DNA of 64,000 nt from JAEUMG01 sp046349315. Lineage in GTDB: Bacteria > Pseudomonadota > Alphaproteobacteria > Rhizobiales > Aestuariivirgaceae. Numbering within the stretch: position 1 is the stretch's first letter; each line of letters begins with the position of its first letter. Location: contig JAXMCQ010000002.1 of the NCBI GenBank assembly GCA_046349315.1, positions 124,001 to 188,000 of the forward strand. Reading direction: 5' to 3'. The translations under genes were made by a program, and so were the position numbers. Under the pieces are notes generated by a model. The model had not been told where the DNA came from. It did not search any database and saw only the letters and a list, made by a program, of their open reading frames with translations. Positions 8,952 to 17,103 of the stretch are shown here, piece by piece.

Positions 8952-9155
8952 ATGAAACCGATTGATGATATTCGCGCGTTCATTCGAGAATCGCTTGCAC
9001 ATGACGAATGCATTGATGCCACCGAGATAGCGGAGTTAACTCAAAAGTTGCACCCGCAGTATAGCGTCGATGAATTGGTCTCCACGGTCATAGAGCAACG
9101 TTCATTGATGCGAGAACTTCAAACTTGGCCCAACGCGGGACCGCACTCGCTTTAG
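8952..9155 (+). CDS. Hypothetical protein, second of two tandem paralogs
   Basis: The 67-residue, predicted all-helical protein starts at an ATG with GAGAGGA nine bases upstream. It lies 14 bases after the first paralog, so the two are probably co-transcribed. It shares the D.(A/I)RxxIxE(A/S)L.(N/A)H(D) opening and the DA..(V/I)A turn with its neighbour, and both have a W near the end of the shared part (SVAW / LQTW). It is acidic and has no cysteine cluster or membrane segment apart from one Cys near residue 20. The function is unknown. Confidence 0.5.
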   Translation: MKPIDDIRAFIRESLAHDECIDATEIAELTQKLHPQYSVDELVSTVIEQRSLMRELQTWPNAGPHSL

Positions 9156-9294
9156 CAACGGAAACCCCAGCGCTTGGCCGGGGCTCGTGTCGTCAACCGT
9201 GCAGGAACAGGCATTCTGCATCCGTCCCTATCCGCCCAGATGTTTCCCAGCCTATGGCCACTGCGCGGCCGGCCCCGTCCAGCCTGGCGCCTCT

Positions 9295-10239
9295 TCACGA
9301 GGCAAGCGCGCGGGTTTTCTCGACAAGAGCATGGGCAGAAGCGTCAAAGGCATTGAACTGCGTTTTCATCTCCCGCGCCAGATGCGGGAACTTCTTTCTC
9401 CGCTCTGCCCACATGTCGGAAGAGAAGTGCCATGTATTCCCGCCCGGATTGAGCTCAAGCACATAGAGAGACGATGTTCTTGCATCCCGCACGATATCTA
9501 TGCCCAGCAATGGAACTTGAGCGAACGCTTGGGCGGTCTTCTTTGCAACCGCGAGGACGTCGTCTTCCGCTTCGAAAGTGATCGTGCGGTCGGCTTTCTG
9601 CGTAAAGTCTCCATTAAGGAGCGCAATATCGTCCGATGCCAAGTCGGGCGATGCCGCGTTTGATTTATACTTTGCGCAGAAAAGAATCTCGCCGAGAAAC
9701 GTTGTCACGCGAAAAGTCGTGGCAAACTGTCCCGTATATATGAACCGCTGCACGATATAGCCCGATCGGTCTTGATGAATGGGATGCGTTCGGGCGAAGT
9801 TGTTTGGCCGGATGTGCTCCAAAAAAGATCGTCTGCAAACATGCACACCCTGGCCTTTGGATTGAAATGTCGTGCCTTGCGGCTTTAATATGACGTGCTC
9901 GCCGAAGACAAACGGATCGAGCTTCATCCCCCATTTGAAGATATCCAGGGCAGGGGCGGGAATCCCGGACTTCTTCAGGTGTGCATTCTGCGCCGCCTTG
10001 GTGATCATCTGGTTTTTTAGGACTGCCCCGCGCTTGATTTCCTGTCGAAAAGACGGGGCTATGGAGACCGTTAGTGTCGGTTGTTCCCATATTTGATCAG
10101 GTACTGATGTACCGTCCCGCGGATCGCAAAGATGTATTGAGATATCAGGATCGAGGCGGCGCGCCTTGTTGGCGATATCTTCAAAATCCTGCTGATACTC
10201 AGGACCTCTGTGAATGAGGACGAGGTTGCGTAATGTCAT
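9295..10239 (-). CDS. ATP-grasp family protein (RimK/GshB-like fold), substrate unknown
   Basis: In this 314-residue cytoplasmic protein, ATP-grasp features appear in order. A lysine-rich nucleotide-binding strand is at HVILKPQG (~residue 123), followed by a flexible loop (TTFQSKGQG). The acidic metal-binding region LLGIDIV...YVLELNPGG lies near residues 245-270, where the D and E.N residues would bind Mg2+. ATP-grasp ligases join a carboxylate to an amine or thiol through an acyl phosphate. The N-terminal ~90 residues look like a substrate-recognition domain. It lies 119 bases downstream of the formamidase large subunit on the same strand but need not share its operon. Confidence 0.65.
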   Translation of the reverse strand: MTLRNLVLIHRGPEYQQDFEDIANKARRLDPDISIHLCDPRDGTSVPDQIWEQPTLTVSIAPSFRQEIKRGAVLKNQMITKAAQNAHLKKSGIPAPALDIFKWGMKLDPFVFGEHVILKPQGTTFQSKGQGVHVCRRSFLEHIRPNNFARTHPIHQDRSGYIVQRFIYTGQFATTFRVTTFLGEILFCAKYKSNAASPDLASDDIALLNGDFTQKADRTITFEAEDDVLAVAKKTAQAFAQVPLLGIDIVRDARTSSLYVLELNPGGNTWHFSSDMWAERRKKFPHLAREMKTQFNAFDASAHALVEKTRALAS

Positions 10240-10358
10240 CTCGTTTGCCGAATTTGCTTCTTCCGATGTGCGTAGCGCTTTCCGAGCTCTCGCTCTAGGC
10301 GAAATCAGGATATCGGCTTAGCACCGGTGGGAAGAACTTCGTGCTGCTTTGCCCTCCC

Positions 10359-12680
10359 CTAGCGCCACTGTTTCTCCTCGACCGTCCAATGGAGCCCGGG
10401 CAAATGGCCGGGCTTGAGGAAGGCATTCACGACATTGGCGAGCACCTTGGCGGCCGAATTGTCGAAGCCATTGGCGGGCAGCGCCTGGCCATAGGCGATC
10501 GAGCCCGTACAGAAGACGGCGCCGTGATTGGGTGCCGTGAAATAAGTCATGTCGGCACGAATGCGATAGTCGAGCGAGCCGACGAGGCCTGCATAGGCAT
10601 AGAGCAGCTCTTCCGTCACCAGCACGTAATTGTCGGAATGCCCACCGGATGAGGCGATGATCTTGGTGTGCGGGGGGGTGCCGAGGGTAAGGTCATAGCG
10701 ATCAAGCTCGACACCTGCCGCGGCGCCGTACGCCAAACCCTTGTCGCCGATAATCTCACCTTCGACCCCGTCGGTGATCCACGAGACGGTGCGGTGCCAC
10801 GCATCCGGCATCTTGCGGTAATGCGCCGAGGTCTCAAAGCCTTCGGCGATGAAGCCGACGCCGGTCAGCTTCTGCGGCGCACGGCCGCGATTGCGCCACA
10901 ATCCACTTTTTTCGCCCGTGGTCTGGAGATAATGCTCGCCCGGCTTCGTCGCCCATGCACGCATACCCGAGTCGAGCTTGCGCACTTCCATGCATTCGAG
11001 ATTGTCCGCGGCAAAACCCACGACCCAGTAATAGCCATTGCCGCCCATGTAGATGAGGCGACCGCCACCGGCGACATAATCCTCCTGCGCATCAAGCATC
11101 TGCTCGGAGACATATTCGGGATGCGTCCCGGTGATCACGCATTTGTAGGGGCGCAGGATGTCGACGCCCTCGCGATGCAGATCTTCATCGGTAATGTAGT
11201 CGCAGTCATAGCCCATGTGGTCGATCCAGGCGACGATCGAAAGATCGGCCGGGAATTGCCAGGTGATGTTCATACTCGACATGCGGTATTTCGGCCGCAT
11301 ATTGATGATCGGGCGCAAATACGAGGAGAAGCACACGCCCGCCGTGTCCTCGAAATGATCATAGGTCGAGAGCCCGTATTCGCGATGCTCATAGGTCTCG
11401 ATGTCGAGATCGGTCACCACCGGCGGCTGACCCGTCATCGGCTGGATGATATGCGCATCGAAGCTCAAGGTCTCGTTCGCATAGGCAAGATAACTAGCGG
11501 TCGGAACCAGGAAGCAGAGTCGTCCTTTGGCCTGTCGCGGCCGGACCACGAAAACGATATACTCTTCCGCAATGCCGACACCCGGCCCAATGCGCAGCCT
11601 GATGGCATAGATTCCACTCGGCAACGTATCCGGGACGGTCATGCGTTTGGTGACTTCCCAGCGGCAGTCGGTCACGCAATCGGGATGGAATTCAATTCCG
11701 CCATATTGCGACGGCGCGAGACGAAAGCAGTCATCCTTGCCCGACCAGTTCCAGCCGGTCATGCCGCGCACCGGGTGATTGACACCCTTGGCGTTGAGCT
11801 TGTGCGGGCCTGTATCGATCACGTCATGGCCGATGCCATGTTCGGAATAGCCTGCCGACGTATCCCAATAGGCGAGGACGGTGCTCGAGGGCGGCAGCGC
11901 GCCTGAACGCACGGCGTCGAAGTCCTTGCGGTCGAGTGCGCCCGCGCAGATCGCCGGCCGATCGATCTTGCCGGCGTAAAGGTCGCTCACGAAGGAACCG
12001 CGCAATTCATGTTCATCGCGCGCCCCGGCGATCAGAAAAGGGGTCTCGGGCCTGTGAACCGGTTTGAAGCGGAATGTTTGTGCGACATGGCTTGCATAGT
12101 TATAGGGCACAACCTTGCCGATCAATGAATTGTAGCGATTGAGTACGCCTTCTTGATAGATCACCGCGCGCCCGGAAGCGGGATCATAGGAGACGCCAAC
12201 CAAGTACCAGACGCGTTCCAGGAGCGGCACCTCGGCCGTGACGTAGTCGACCTCCTTGCCATCGCCAACCCAGAATTCGAGATGGCCAGAAGGATTGATG
12301 CCCAGCGCATAGCCGGAATTGCGCAACGTATCCCAGCGCCCAAGTATCGTCTGGCGATTGCCCTTCTTTGGCAATGTCGGCCAGATGAAGGCCATCAGCG
12401 AGAACGCGCCCGTGACCGCGAGCTTCTGTTGCGGGTCGCCAACTTCGAGATAACTGCCGAGCTGCGTGAATTGCTTCTTTACCGCCCAAGTTCCATTGGC
12501 AGGACTATCGACTTCGCGCTCGACAGGCCCCGGGCCGTCCTTGTGTGAATCGCCATGAATCAGGCGCACAAGCTGCGCTTGCGCTTCCGTCGCGCCGTCG
12601 CAATTCACGTAAAAACTGATCTCGTCTCCGGGTCGGACGGATATCCGGTTCGCGTAGCCGAAGATCTTTTGCTGCGCCAT
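10359..12680 (-). CDS. dmfA2: N,N-dimethylformamidase large (beta) subunit
   Basis: The 773-residue length is close to the ~760 residues of the known DMFase large subunit. An early beta-rich region (residues 10-85) leads into a concanavalin/LamG-like part (~90-250) and a C-terminal catalytic half. The known enzyme uses a mononuclear iron held by two tyrosines and a glutamate. Candidate ligands here are Y397 or Y400 (TASYLAYANE), Y440 (LSTYDHFED) and E522 (GTHPEYVS), which match the published positions closely. The enzyme hydrolyses DMF or related formamides to amine plus formate in the cytoplasm. The gene starts one base after the small-subunit gene, at the end of a Liv-type importer operon. 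The preferred amide is unproven. Confidence 0.85.
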   Translation of the reverse strand: MAQQKIFGYANRISVRPGDEISFYVNCDGATEAQAQLVRLIHGDSHKDGPGPVEREVDSPANGTWAVKKQFTQLGSYLEVGDPQQKLAVTGAFSLMAFIWPTLPKKGNRQTILGRWDTLRNSGYALGINPSGHLEFWVGDGKEVDYVTAEVPLLERVWYLVGVSYDPASGRAVIYQEGVLNRYNSLIGKVVPYNYASHVAQTFRFKPVHRPETPFLIAGARDEHELRGSFVSDLYAGKIDRPAICAGALDRKDFDAVRSGALPPSSTVLAYWDTSAGYSEHGIGHDVIDTGPHKLNAKGVNHPVRGMTGWNWSGKDDCFRLAPSQYGGIEFHPDCVTDCRWEVTKRMTVPDTLPSGIYAIRLRIGPGVGIAEEYIVFVVRPRQAKGRLCFLVPTASYLAYANETLSFDAHIIQPMTGQPPVVTDLDIETYEHREYGLSTYDHFEDTAGVCFSSYLRPIINMRPKYRMSSMNITWQFPADLSIVAWIDHMGYDCDYITDEDLHREGVDILRPYKCVITGTHPEYVSEQMLDAQEDYVAGGGRLIYMGGNGYYWVVGFAADNLECMEVRKLDSGMRAWATKPGEHYLQTTGEKSGLWRNRGRAPQKLTGVGFIAEGFETSAHYRKMPDAWHRTVSWITDGVEGEIIGDKGLAYGAAAGVELDRYDLTLGTPPHTKIIASSGGHSDNYVLVTEELLYAYAGLVGSLDYRIRADMTYFTAPNHGAVFCTGSIAYGQALPANGFDNSAAKVLANVVNAFLKPGHLPGLHWTVEEKQWR

Positions 12681-12681
12681 C

Positions 12682-13044
12682 TTACTGCCCTATCAAATCC
12701 TTGATGTGATGCAGGAAGGCACCGTGCCGCGCTTCCTCGTATGTCGCAAAACGGTCCTCTCCCACGTAAGCCGGCTTGCGGCCGCGTCGGCCCGAGAAGG
12801 TGACAAGGCGAAAATTGCCGTCCGTCTCTTTCTTTATCGCGTAGCGCTCATCGACCGGCCGGCGCTGGCACCAGGCGAGAAGCCTCGCCAGCGGTTCGCT
12901 CGGGTGCGCCGGGAACCGGCGATGTTCTTCGATGAGCGCATCGGACAGGATCGACAGAAGATACTTACGGGTAGTCCGGTCGAAATGGTCGCGGACATAA
13001 ATATCCTGGTCTCTCTCTTCGGGCTGAGCGCGTTCCGTCCTCAT
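12682..13044 (-). CDS. dmfA1: N,N-dimethylformamidase small (alpha) subunit
   Basis: The protein has 120 residues from the ATG at 13044, which has a GAGGAG site upstream; an earlier in-frame start would read back into the previous gene. It is highly charged, with motifs IEEH near residue 37, then FSGRRG and FATYEEARHGAF. The known DMFase small subunit is about 130 residues and pairs with the large subunit encoded one base downstream. The same motifs recur in the C-terminal 100 residues of the permease encoded just upstream (IEEHHRQP, FSGQRG, FATLDEAYHGVF), so the locus carries two versions of this subunit. Confidence 0.8.
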   Translation of the reverse strand: MRTERAQPEERDQDIYVRDHFDRTTRKYLLSILSDALIEEHRRFPAHPSEPLARLLAWCQRRPVDERYAIKKETDGNFRLVTFSGRRGRKPAYVGEDRFATYEEARHGAFLHHIKDLIGQ

Positions 13045-13054
13045 GCCGCTCTCC

Positions 13055-14728
13055 TCAGCTTTCAAGGAGGTCGTGAACGCGCCGCATGAAGACGCCGTGG
13101 TAGGCTTCATCGAGCGTCGCGAATTCGCGATCATCCACAAGACGGGGGGAGACACCGCGCTGCCCGGAAAAAGCGATGATCTTGTAGGGGCCATGCGGTC
13201 CGGCACTGCGGAGAGCGTATTTGTCCTCCATCTTGGCGCGCCGGAAATAGAGCAGCACGCGCTCGAGCGCTTCCGAATGCTGGCCCAAGGGCTGGCGGTG
13301 ATGTTCCTCGATGATCTCCGGTGTAATCAACGTCTTCAGATAGTCGCGCTGCATCTTGTCATAGCGGCGGAAGTAGAGGACGTCCTTGTCGTCAATCTCG
13401 GTCGCTTCTTCGGGCAATGCTTCGCCGCCCTTTTCGGCGCGGGTCGAGCGCCACTCGCCGCGCTTCTTTGCGCGCCAGGCATTGAACTGCTTGCGGATGC
13501 CGAAGTAGCCATTGTTGAGGAACAGCACGACGGCGAGCATCAATCCGCCGATGATGAGATAGCGCCAAGGTCCAAATTCGATGAGAACGTCGCGCAGGAA
13601 TATGACGACAAGCGTACCGAAGACCGCGCCCTCGGCACGACCGATGCCGCCAATCGTCACCATGGCGAGGCCGAGCAGCACCGTCTGGAAATCGAAGATC
13701 GAATAGGCAACGCCGCGATACTGGGCCGCATAGAAGCCGCCGATGAAGCCGAGCGCGACGGATGTGACAAGGAAGATCGTAATGCGCGCCCGTTTGTAAT
13801 CGACGCCGCAGGCTGCCGCGAAGGCTTCGCGTTTTTCCGGCGCCATGCGAAGGACGCGGCCGAGCCGCTTGCCATGGATGAAGCGGAAAAGGAACAAGCT
13901 CGCGATCAGAAGCGCGAAGGAAGCATAATAGGCAACGATCGACTGGGTCATCGGGGCCCAGGATTGGCTGATGAAGGAATTGGCGCCGTAAAGACCGCCG
14001 GAGGCTGAGCCGAACTGCTTCGATGTCGTGAAGAAGACGCGGAACAACTCGTTGAGGCCGAGCGTCAGCAGCGCATAATAGAAGCCGTCGAGGCGCAAAG
14101 CCGGCGCGGCAATGAGAACGCCGAAGGCAAGCCCCACCACCGCCCCGATCGGCATGAGCATGTACCAGGGCACGCCATACTGGATCGACAGATAAGAAGT
14201 CAGAAAGGCTGACGTGCCGACGACCGCATAGGTGGCGAGCGAGAATATCGAGGCTGTGCCAAGGATCAAGGTCCAGCACACATTGATCGCCGCGAAGACA
14301 CCGAAAGTGGCGCCGGCAGTGAGAAGTGCATTGGTCTGGCCTTCGGGGAAAAGCAGCGGCCCAACTGCGAGCAGGATCAGGCAGATAAGCCAGTAGATCG
14401 GCCGCCGATCGAGTATCTTCTTCTCGGCAAGGGCCGTCTTGCGATTATAGAGACCCTTGATATTGAGAAGATTGCGCCGCGTCGGCCACCAGCGTGTGCG
14501 ATCCCAGAGCCTTGAGCCATGCGTCGGCCAGATGATGAAGTATTTGAGCCGCCCGACGGGGTAGGTCTTGACCTTGAAGCGAAGGTTCTGAAGCCAGGGT
14601 GTCGCCGGATCAGGCACGGGGATCGACGGCGCTTCCTTGTTGCCCGTCGCGGTGCCCCAGACCGCGAGTGGATTTTTCCAGATGTAGCCTTCGGAGCCCG
14701 CTTTTCCCGGGATCGGTGTATCGGTCAT
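13055..14728 (-). CDS. LivM-type ABC permease with a DmfA1-like domain fused at the C terminus
   Basis: Of 557 residues, ~1-110 are a hydrophilic, positively charged extension. Residues 111-408 are a LivM permease with about nine to ten hydrophobic segments, including the cytoplasmic loop (MAPEKREAFAAACGVD) that contacts the ATPase. Residues ~410-450 are a charged linker, and 455-557 are clearly related to the formamidase small subunit encoded ten bases downstream. Ordinary LivM proteins (about 330-420 residues) end soon after the last helix. The fused domain should lie in the cytoplasm and could dock the formamidase large subunit at the importer. There is no stop or ribosome site between the parts, and the frame is continuous. 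Confidence 0.85.
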   Translation of the reverse strand: MTDTPIPGKAGSEGYIWKNPLAVWGTATGNKEAPSIPVPDPATPWLQNLRFKVKTYPVGRLKYFIIWPTHGSRLWDRTRWWPTRRNLLNIKGLYNRKTALAEKKILDRRPIYWLICLILLAVGPLLFPEGQTNALLTAGATFGVFAAINVCWTLILGTASIFSLATYAVVGTSAFLTSYLSIQYGVPWYMLMPIGAVVGLAFGVLIAAPALRLDGFYYALLTLGLNELFRVFFTTSKQFGSASGGLYGANSFISQSWAPMTQSIVAYYASFALLIASLFLFRFIHGKRLGRVLRMAPEKREAFAAACGVDYKRARITIFLVTSVALGFIGGFYAAQYRGVAYSIFDFQTVLLGLAMVTIGGIGRAEGAVFGTLVVIFLRDVLIEFGPWRYLIIGGLMLAVVLFLNNGYFGIRKQFNAWRAKKRGEWRSTRAEKGGEALPEEATEIDDKDVLYFRRYDKMQRDYLKTLITPEIIEEHHRQPLGQHSEALERVLLYFRRAKMEDKYALRSAGPHGPYKIIAFSGQRGVSPRLVDDREFATLDEAYHGVFMRRVHDLLES

Positions 14729-14731
14729 GGC

Positions 14732-15637
14732 TTATTGCTCCCGCGCCTTGTCGAGCAGCCCGGCGATGCCGCGCGGCCTCACGATGAGGACGAGAATGAT
14801 GAAGAGAAACTGAGTCATCAGCACATACTGGCCGCCAAGGAACTTGTTGGTGAGCGCCTCGACGAGACCAAGCAGAATGGCGGCAATCACCGCCCCCTGC
14901 ACCGAGCCGAGGCCGCCGCACAGCGCAATGGAGACGCCCTTGATCAATGGCGTGAGCCCTGAGAACGGCGCGATATAGTAGGTCTGCGAGAGTAGCACCG
15001 ATGCGAGTCCCGCCATGGCACCGGTGAGGGCCATCACATAGAGGCCAGTGCGGCGAATACCGATCCCGACGATCGAGGCCGCATGCGGGTTCATCATCAT
15101 GGCACGGATTTCAAGGCCGCGCCGGCTCGACCGCATCCAAAACACGACAATGACCAACATCACGATCGAGCAGACCACGATGCCGATCTTGTCGGCGCTG
15201 AGCGTGATGTCGAAGAATTTCACCCGCCACCGACCGAAAAGCTCGGGCAGGGATTTGGCGGTCGGGCCGAAAATCATCAGGAACAACTGGCTGCCGATGA
15301 GGCTGATGGCGAGGGTCGCGATCATGCCGCGCGAGGTGAAGGCAGGCTTGTCATGCAATGGTATGAACACGATGAGGCAGACGATGATTCCGCCGATGGC
15401 ACCAGCGATGATGCCAGTCGCAGCAATGACGATCGGCTGCAGGGCAGGGTCGATATACTGGCGTGCGACATAAGTCGCGACCAGCCACGCGGCATAGCCT
15501 GCCAGCGAATAGATGAAGCCATAGGCGAGATTGATCAGCCCCAGGCTCGACCAAGTGATCGAGACGGCGACCGCGATCAGGCCGTAGATGGCGGCGACCG
15601 TGACGGCGTTGACGATGATGAATGGAATATCCATCAA
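14732..15637 (-). CDS. Branched-chain amino acid/amide ABC transporter permease (LivH type)
   Basis: The 301-residue inner-membrane protein has about eight hydrophobic segments and the LivH-type loop RGLEIRAMMMNPHAASIVGIGI, which couples to the ATPases. It is the second permease of the importer and lies three bases upstream of the LivM fusion gene. HAAT-family systems carry branched amino acids, urea, short-chain amides or aromatic acids. Linkage to formamidase genes points to an amide. Confidence 0.88.
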   Translation of the reverse strand: MMDIPFIIVNAVTVAAIYGLIAVAVSITWSSLGLINLAYGFIYSLAGYAAWLVATYVARQYIDPALQPIVIAATGIIAGAIGGIIVCLIVFIPLHDKPAFTSRGMIATLAISLIGSQLFLMIFGPTAKSLPELFGRWRVKFFDITLSADKIGIVVCSIVMLVIVVFWMRSSRRGLEIRAMMMNPHAASIVGIGIRRTGLYVMALTGAMAGLASVLLSQTYYIAPFSGLTPLIKGVSIALCGGLGSVQGAVIAAILLGLVEALTNKFLGGQYVLMTQFLFIILVLIVRPRGIAGLLDKAREQ

Positions 15638-15643
15638 CCAGCC

Positions 15644-16354
15644 TCAGCGGTGACTGGCAAGGCGGAAAGACGACGATGCCTCGCCCTTGAGCTTGCCCGC
15701 ATGCATGCCGATGACTCGATCGACCTTGCCTTCGAGCAGCGCGACATTCTGTTCGGCAATCAGCATGGCGCTGTCCTTGAGATCGATCGCAAGCAAAGCC
15801 TCCATCACGCCAATGCCAATCTTCGGTGCAAGCCCAAGCGAAGGCTCGTCGGCCAGATAGAGCTGTGCATCGGTCATCAATCCGCGGCCGATTGACACCA
15901 TGCGCCGTTCACCGCCGGACAGGCGGCCGACCGGCGTTCGCATCAGCTTTCGCAACGGCTCGAAGATCATGAGCACCCGTTCTTTGCGCTCCTTCCTGGT
16001 CCGCCAGGCTTCGCGCGTGAAGGCGCCCGAGTCGAGATGCTCCTCGACGGTGAGCCCCTGAAAAATCTCATCGCCCTGCGGCATAATTGCGAGGCCTTGC
16101 CGGACGATCTGATGTGTGTAGCGCCCCGGCCCTTGGCTGCGCGTACGGCCGATCTGTTTGCCATTGAGCAGGATCGAGCCGCGCTGCCAGCCGGTAAGTC
16201 CGGCGATCGCGTAGAACAACGTCGTCTTGCCATGGCCGTTGAGCCCGACGATCCCGACGCGCTCGCCTGGATTAATGACGAGGTCGAGATCGTGGATGAC
16301 GCGCAAAGGTCCGTAACCGGCTGACAGACCCTCGACCTTCAGTACCTCCGCCAT
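15644..16354 (-). CDS. ABC transporter ATP-binding protein (LivF type)
   Basis: The protein has 236 residues from the ATG at 16354 (GAGGGGG site just upstream); the longer frame would overlap the previous gene. It has Walker A GLNGHGKTT, signature LSGGERRMVSIGRGL, Walker B LYLADEPSLGL and the switch histidine region. The QGLAIMPQGDEIFQGLTVEEHL stretch is typical of LivF. It pairs with the LivG-type ATPase encoded seven bases upstream to energise import. Confidence 0.9.
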   Translation of the reverse strand: MAEVLKVEGLSAGYGPLRVIHDLDLVINPGERVGIVGLNGHGKTTLFYAIAGLTGWQRGSILLNGKQIGRTRSQGPGRYTHQIVRQGLAIMPQGDEIFQGLTVEEHLDSGAFTREAWRTRKERKERVLMIFEPLRKLMRTPVGRLSGGERRMVSIGRGLMTDAQLYLADEPSLGLAPKIGIGVMEALLAIDLKDSAMLIAEQNVALLEGKVDRVIGMHAGKLKGEASSSFRLASHR

Positions 16355-16361
16355 CGCCCCC

Positions 16362-17087
16362 TCAATGCGCTTCGAAATAGGCGGCGCGAACCGCGGGGCT
16401 GTTGATGATTTCGGCAAGCTCGCCGCGCGCGATGATCTCGCCAGCATCCATCACGATCACCCGGTCGGCGATCGATTCGAGAAGCTCGATGCGGTGTTCG
16501 ACAATCAGCACGGCCATCTTCATCTCTTTCGAGAGCGTGCGCAGGATCTGGTCGATTTCATCGATCTCGGCATTGATGAGGCCCGCAGCCGGCTCGTCCA
16601 TGAGCAGGACCTTTGGCTGGCGCATTAGAAGGCACGATAATAGCAATTTCCGCCGCTCGAAAGTCTTGAGCCCCGATGTCGGCCGGTCATAGGGGGCAGT
16701 GAAGTGGACGAGATTGGCGCCGTATTCGGCGTCAAAGCGCGTGAGCCACGGGCGAAACGCTTGGCGCGCTGCCTTGAAGGCTTCGCCAACCGTCAGGTCC
16801 TCGGGAACCAGCGGCGTCTGGTAGGTGCGCCCAATGCCGAGCCGCGCGCGCTCGAACAGCGGCAGGCGCGTGATGTCGCGGCCTTGGAAGGAGACGCTCC
16901 CTGTCTTGGGCTGATAGCGACCGGAAAGTATCTCAAGCAGGCTTGTCTTCCCGGCGCCATTCGGGCCGATGATCCCGAGAACCTCGCCCGGCCTGAGGTC
17001 GAGCGCGATCTCGCGCAAGACCTCTCGCCCGCCCAGGTCGAGCGAGAGGTTTTCGCAGGAGAATAGTGGCGCACCCGCTGGCGTCAT
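16362..17087 (-). CDS. ABC transporter ATP-binding protein (LivG type)
   Basis: The protein has 241 residues from the ATG at 17087. Walker A is GPNGAGKTS. A variant signature, GLKTFERRKLLLS, stands in for the usual LSGG motif, and Walker B is VLLMDEPAAGL. The C terminus has LivG-type sequence (VIVMDAGEIIARG). The loose signature motif is a small oddity; the partner LivF has a canonical one. The two ATPases would form a heterodimer beneath the LivH/LivM permeases. Confidence 0.88.
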   Translation of the reverse strand: MTPAGAPLFSCENLSLDLGGREVLREIALDLRPGEVLGIIGPNGAGKTSLLEILSGRYQPKTGSVSFQGRDITRLPLFERARLGIGRTYQTPLVPEDLTVGEAFKAARQAFRPWLTRFDAEYGANLVHFTAPYDRPTSGLKTFERRKLLLSCLLMRQPKVLLMDEPAAGLINAEIDEIDQILRTLSKEMKMAVLIVEHRIELLESIADRVIVMDAGEIIARGELAEIINSPAVRAAYFEAH

Positions 17088-17103
17088 TATAGCCTCGCGC
17101 CGC

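Noticed and set aside
8016..9172. Short repeated string GGAAACCCCAGC at about 8017 and 9160
   Set aside because: About 12 bases only, no symmetry or further copies; probably chance.
13043..14008. 321-codon plus-strand frame opposite the LivM fusion
   Set aside because: Antisense shadow with low-complexity Glu/Asp/Arg/Ala composition; the permease motifs on the other strand are unambiguous.
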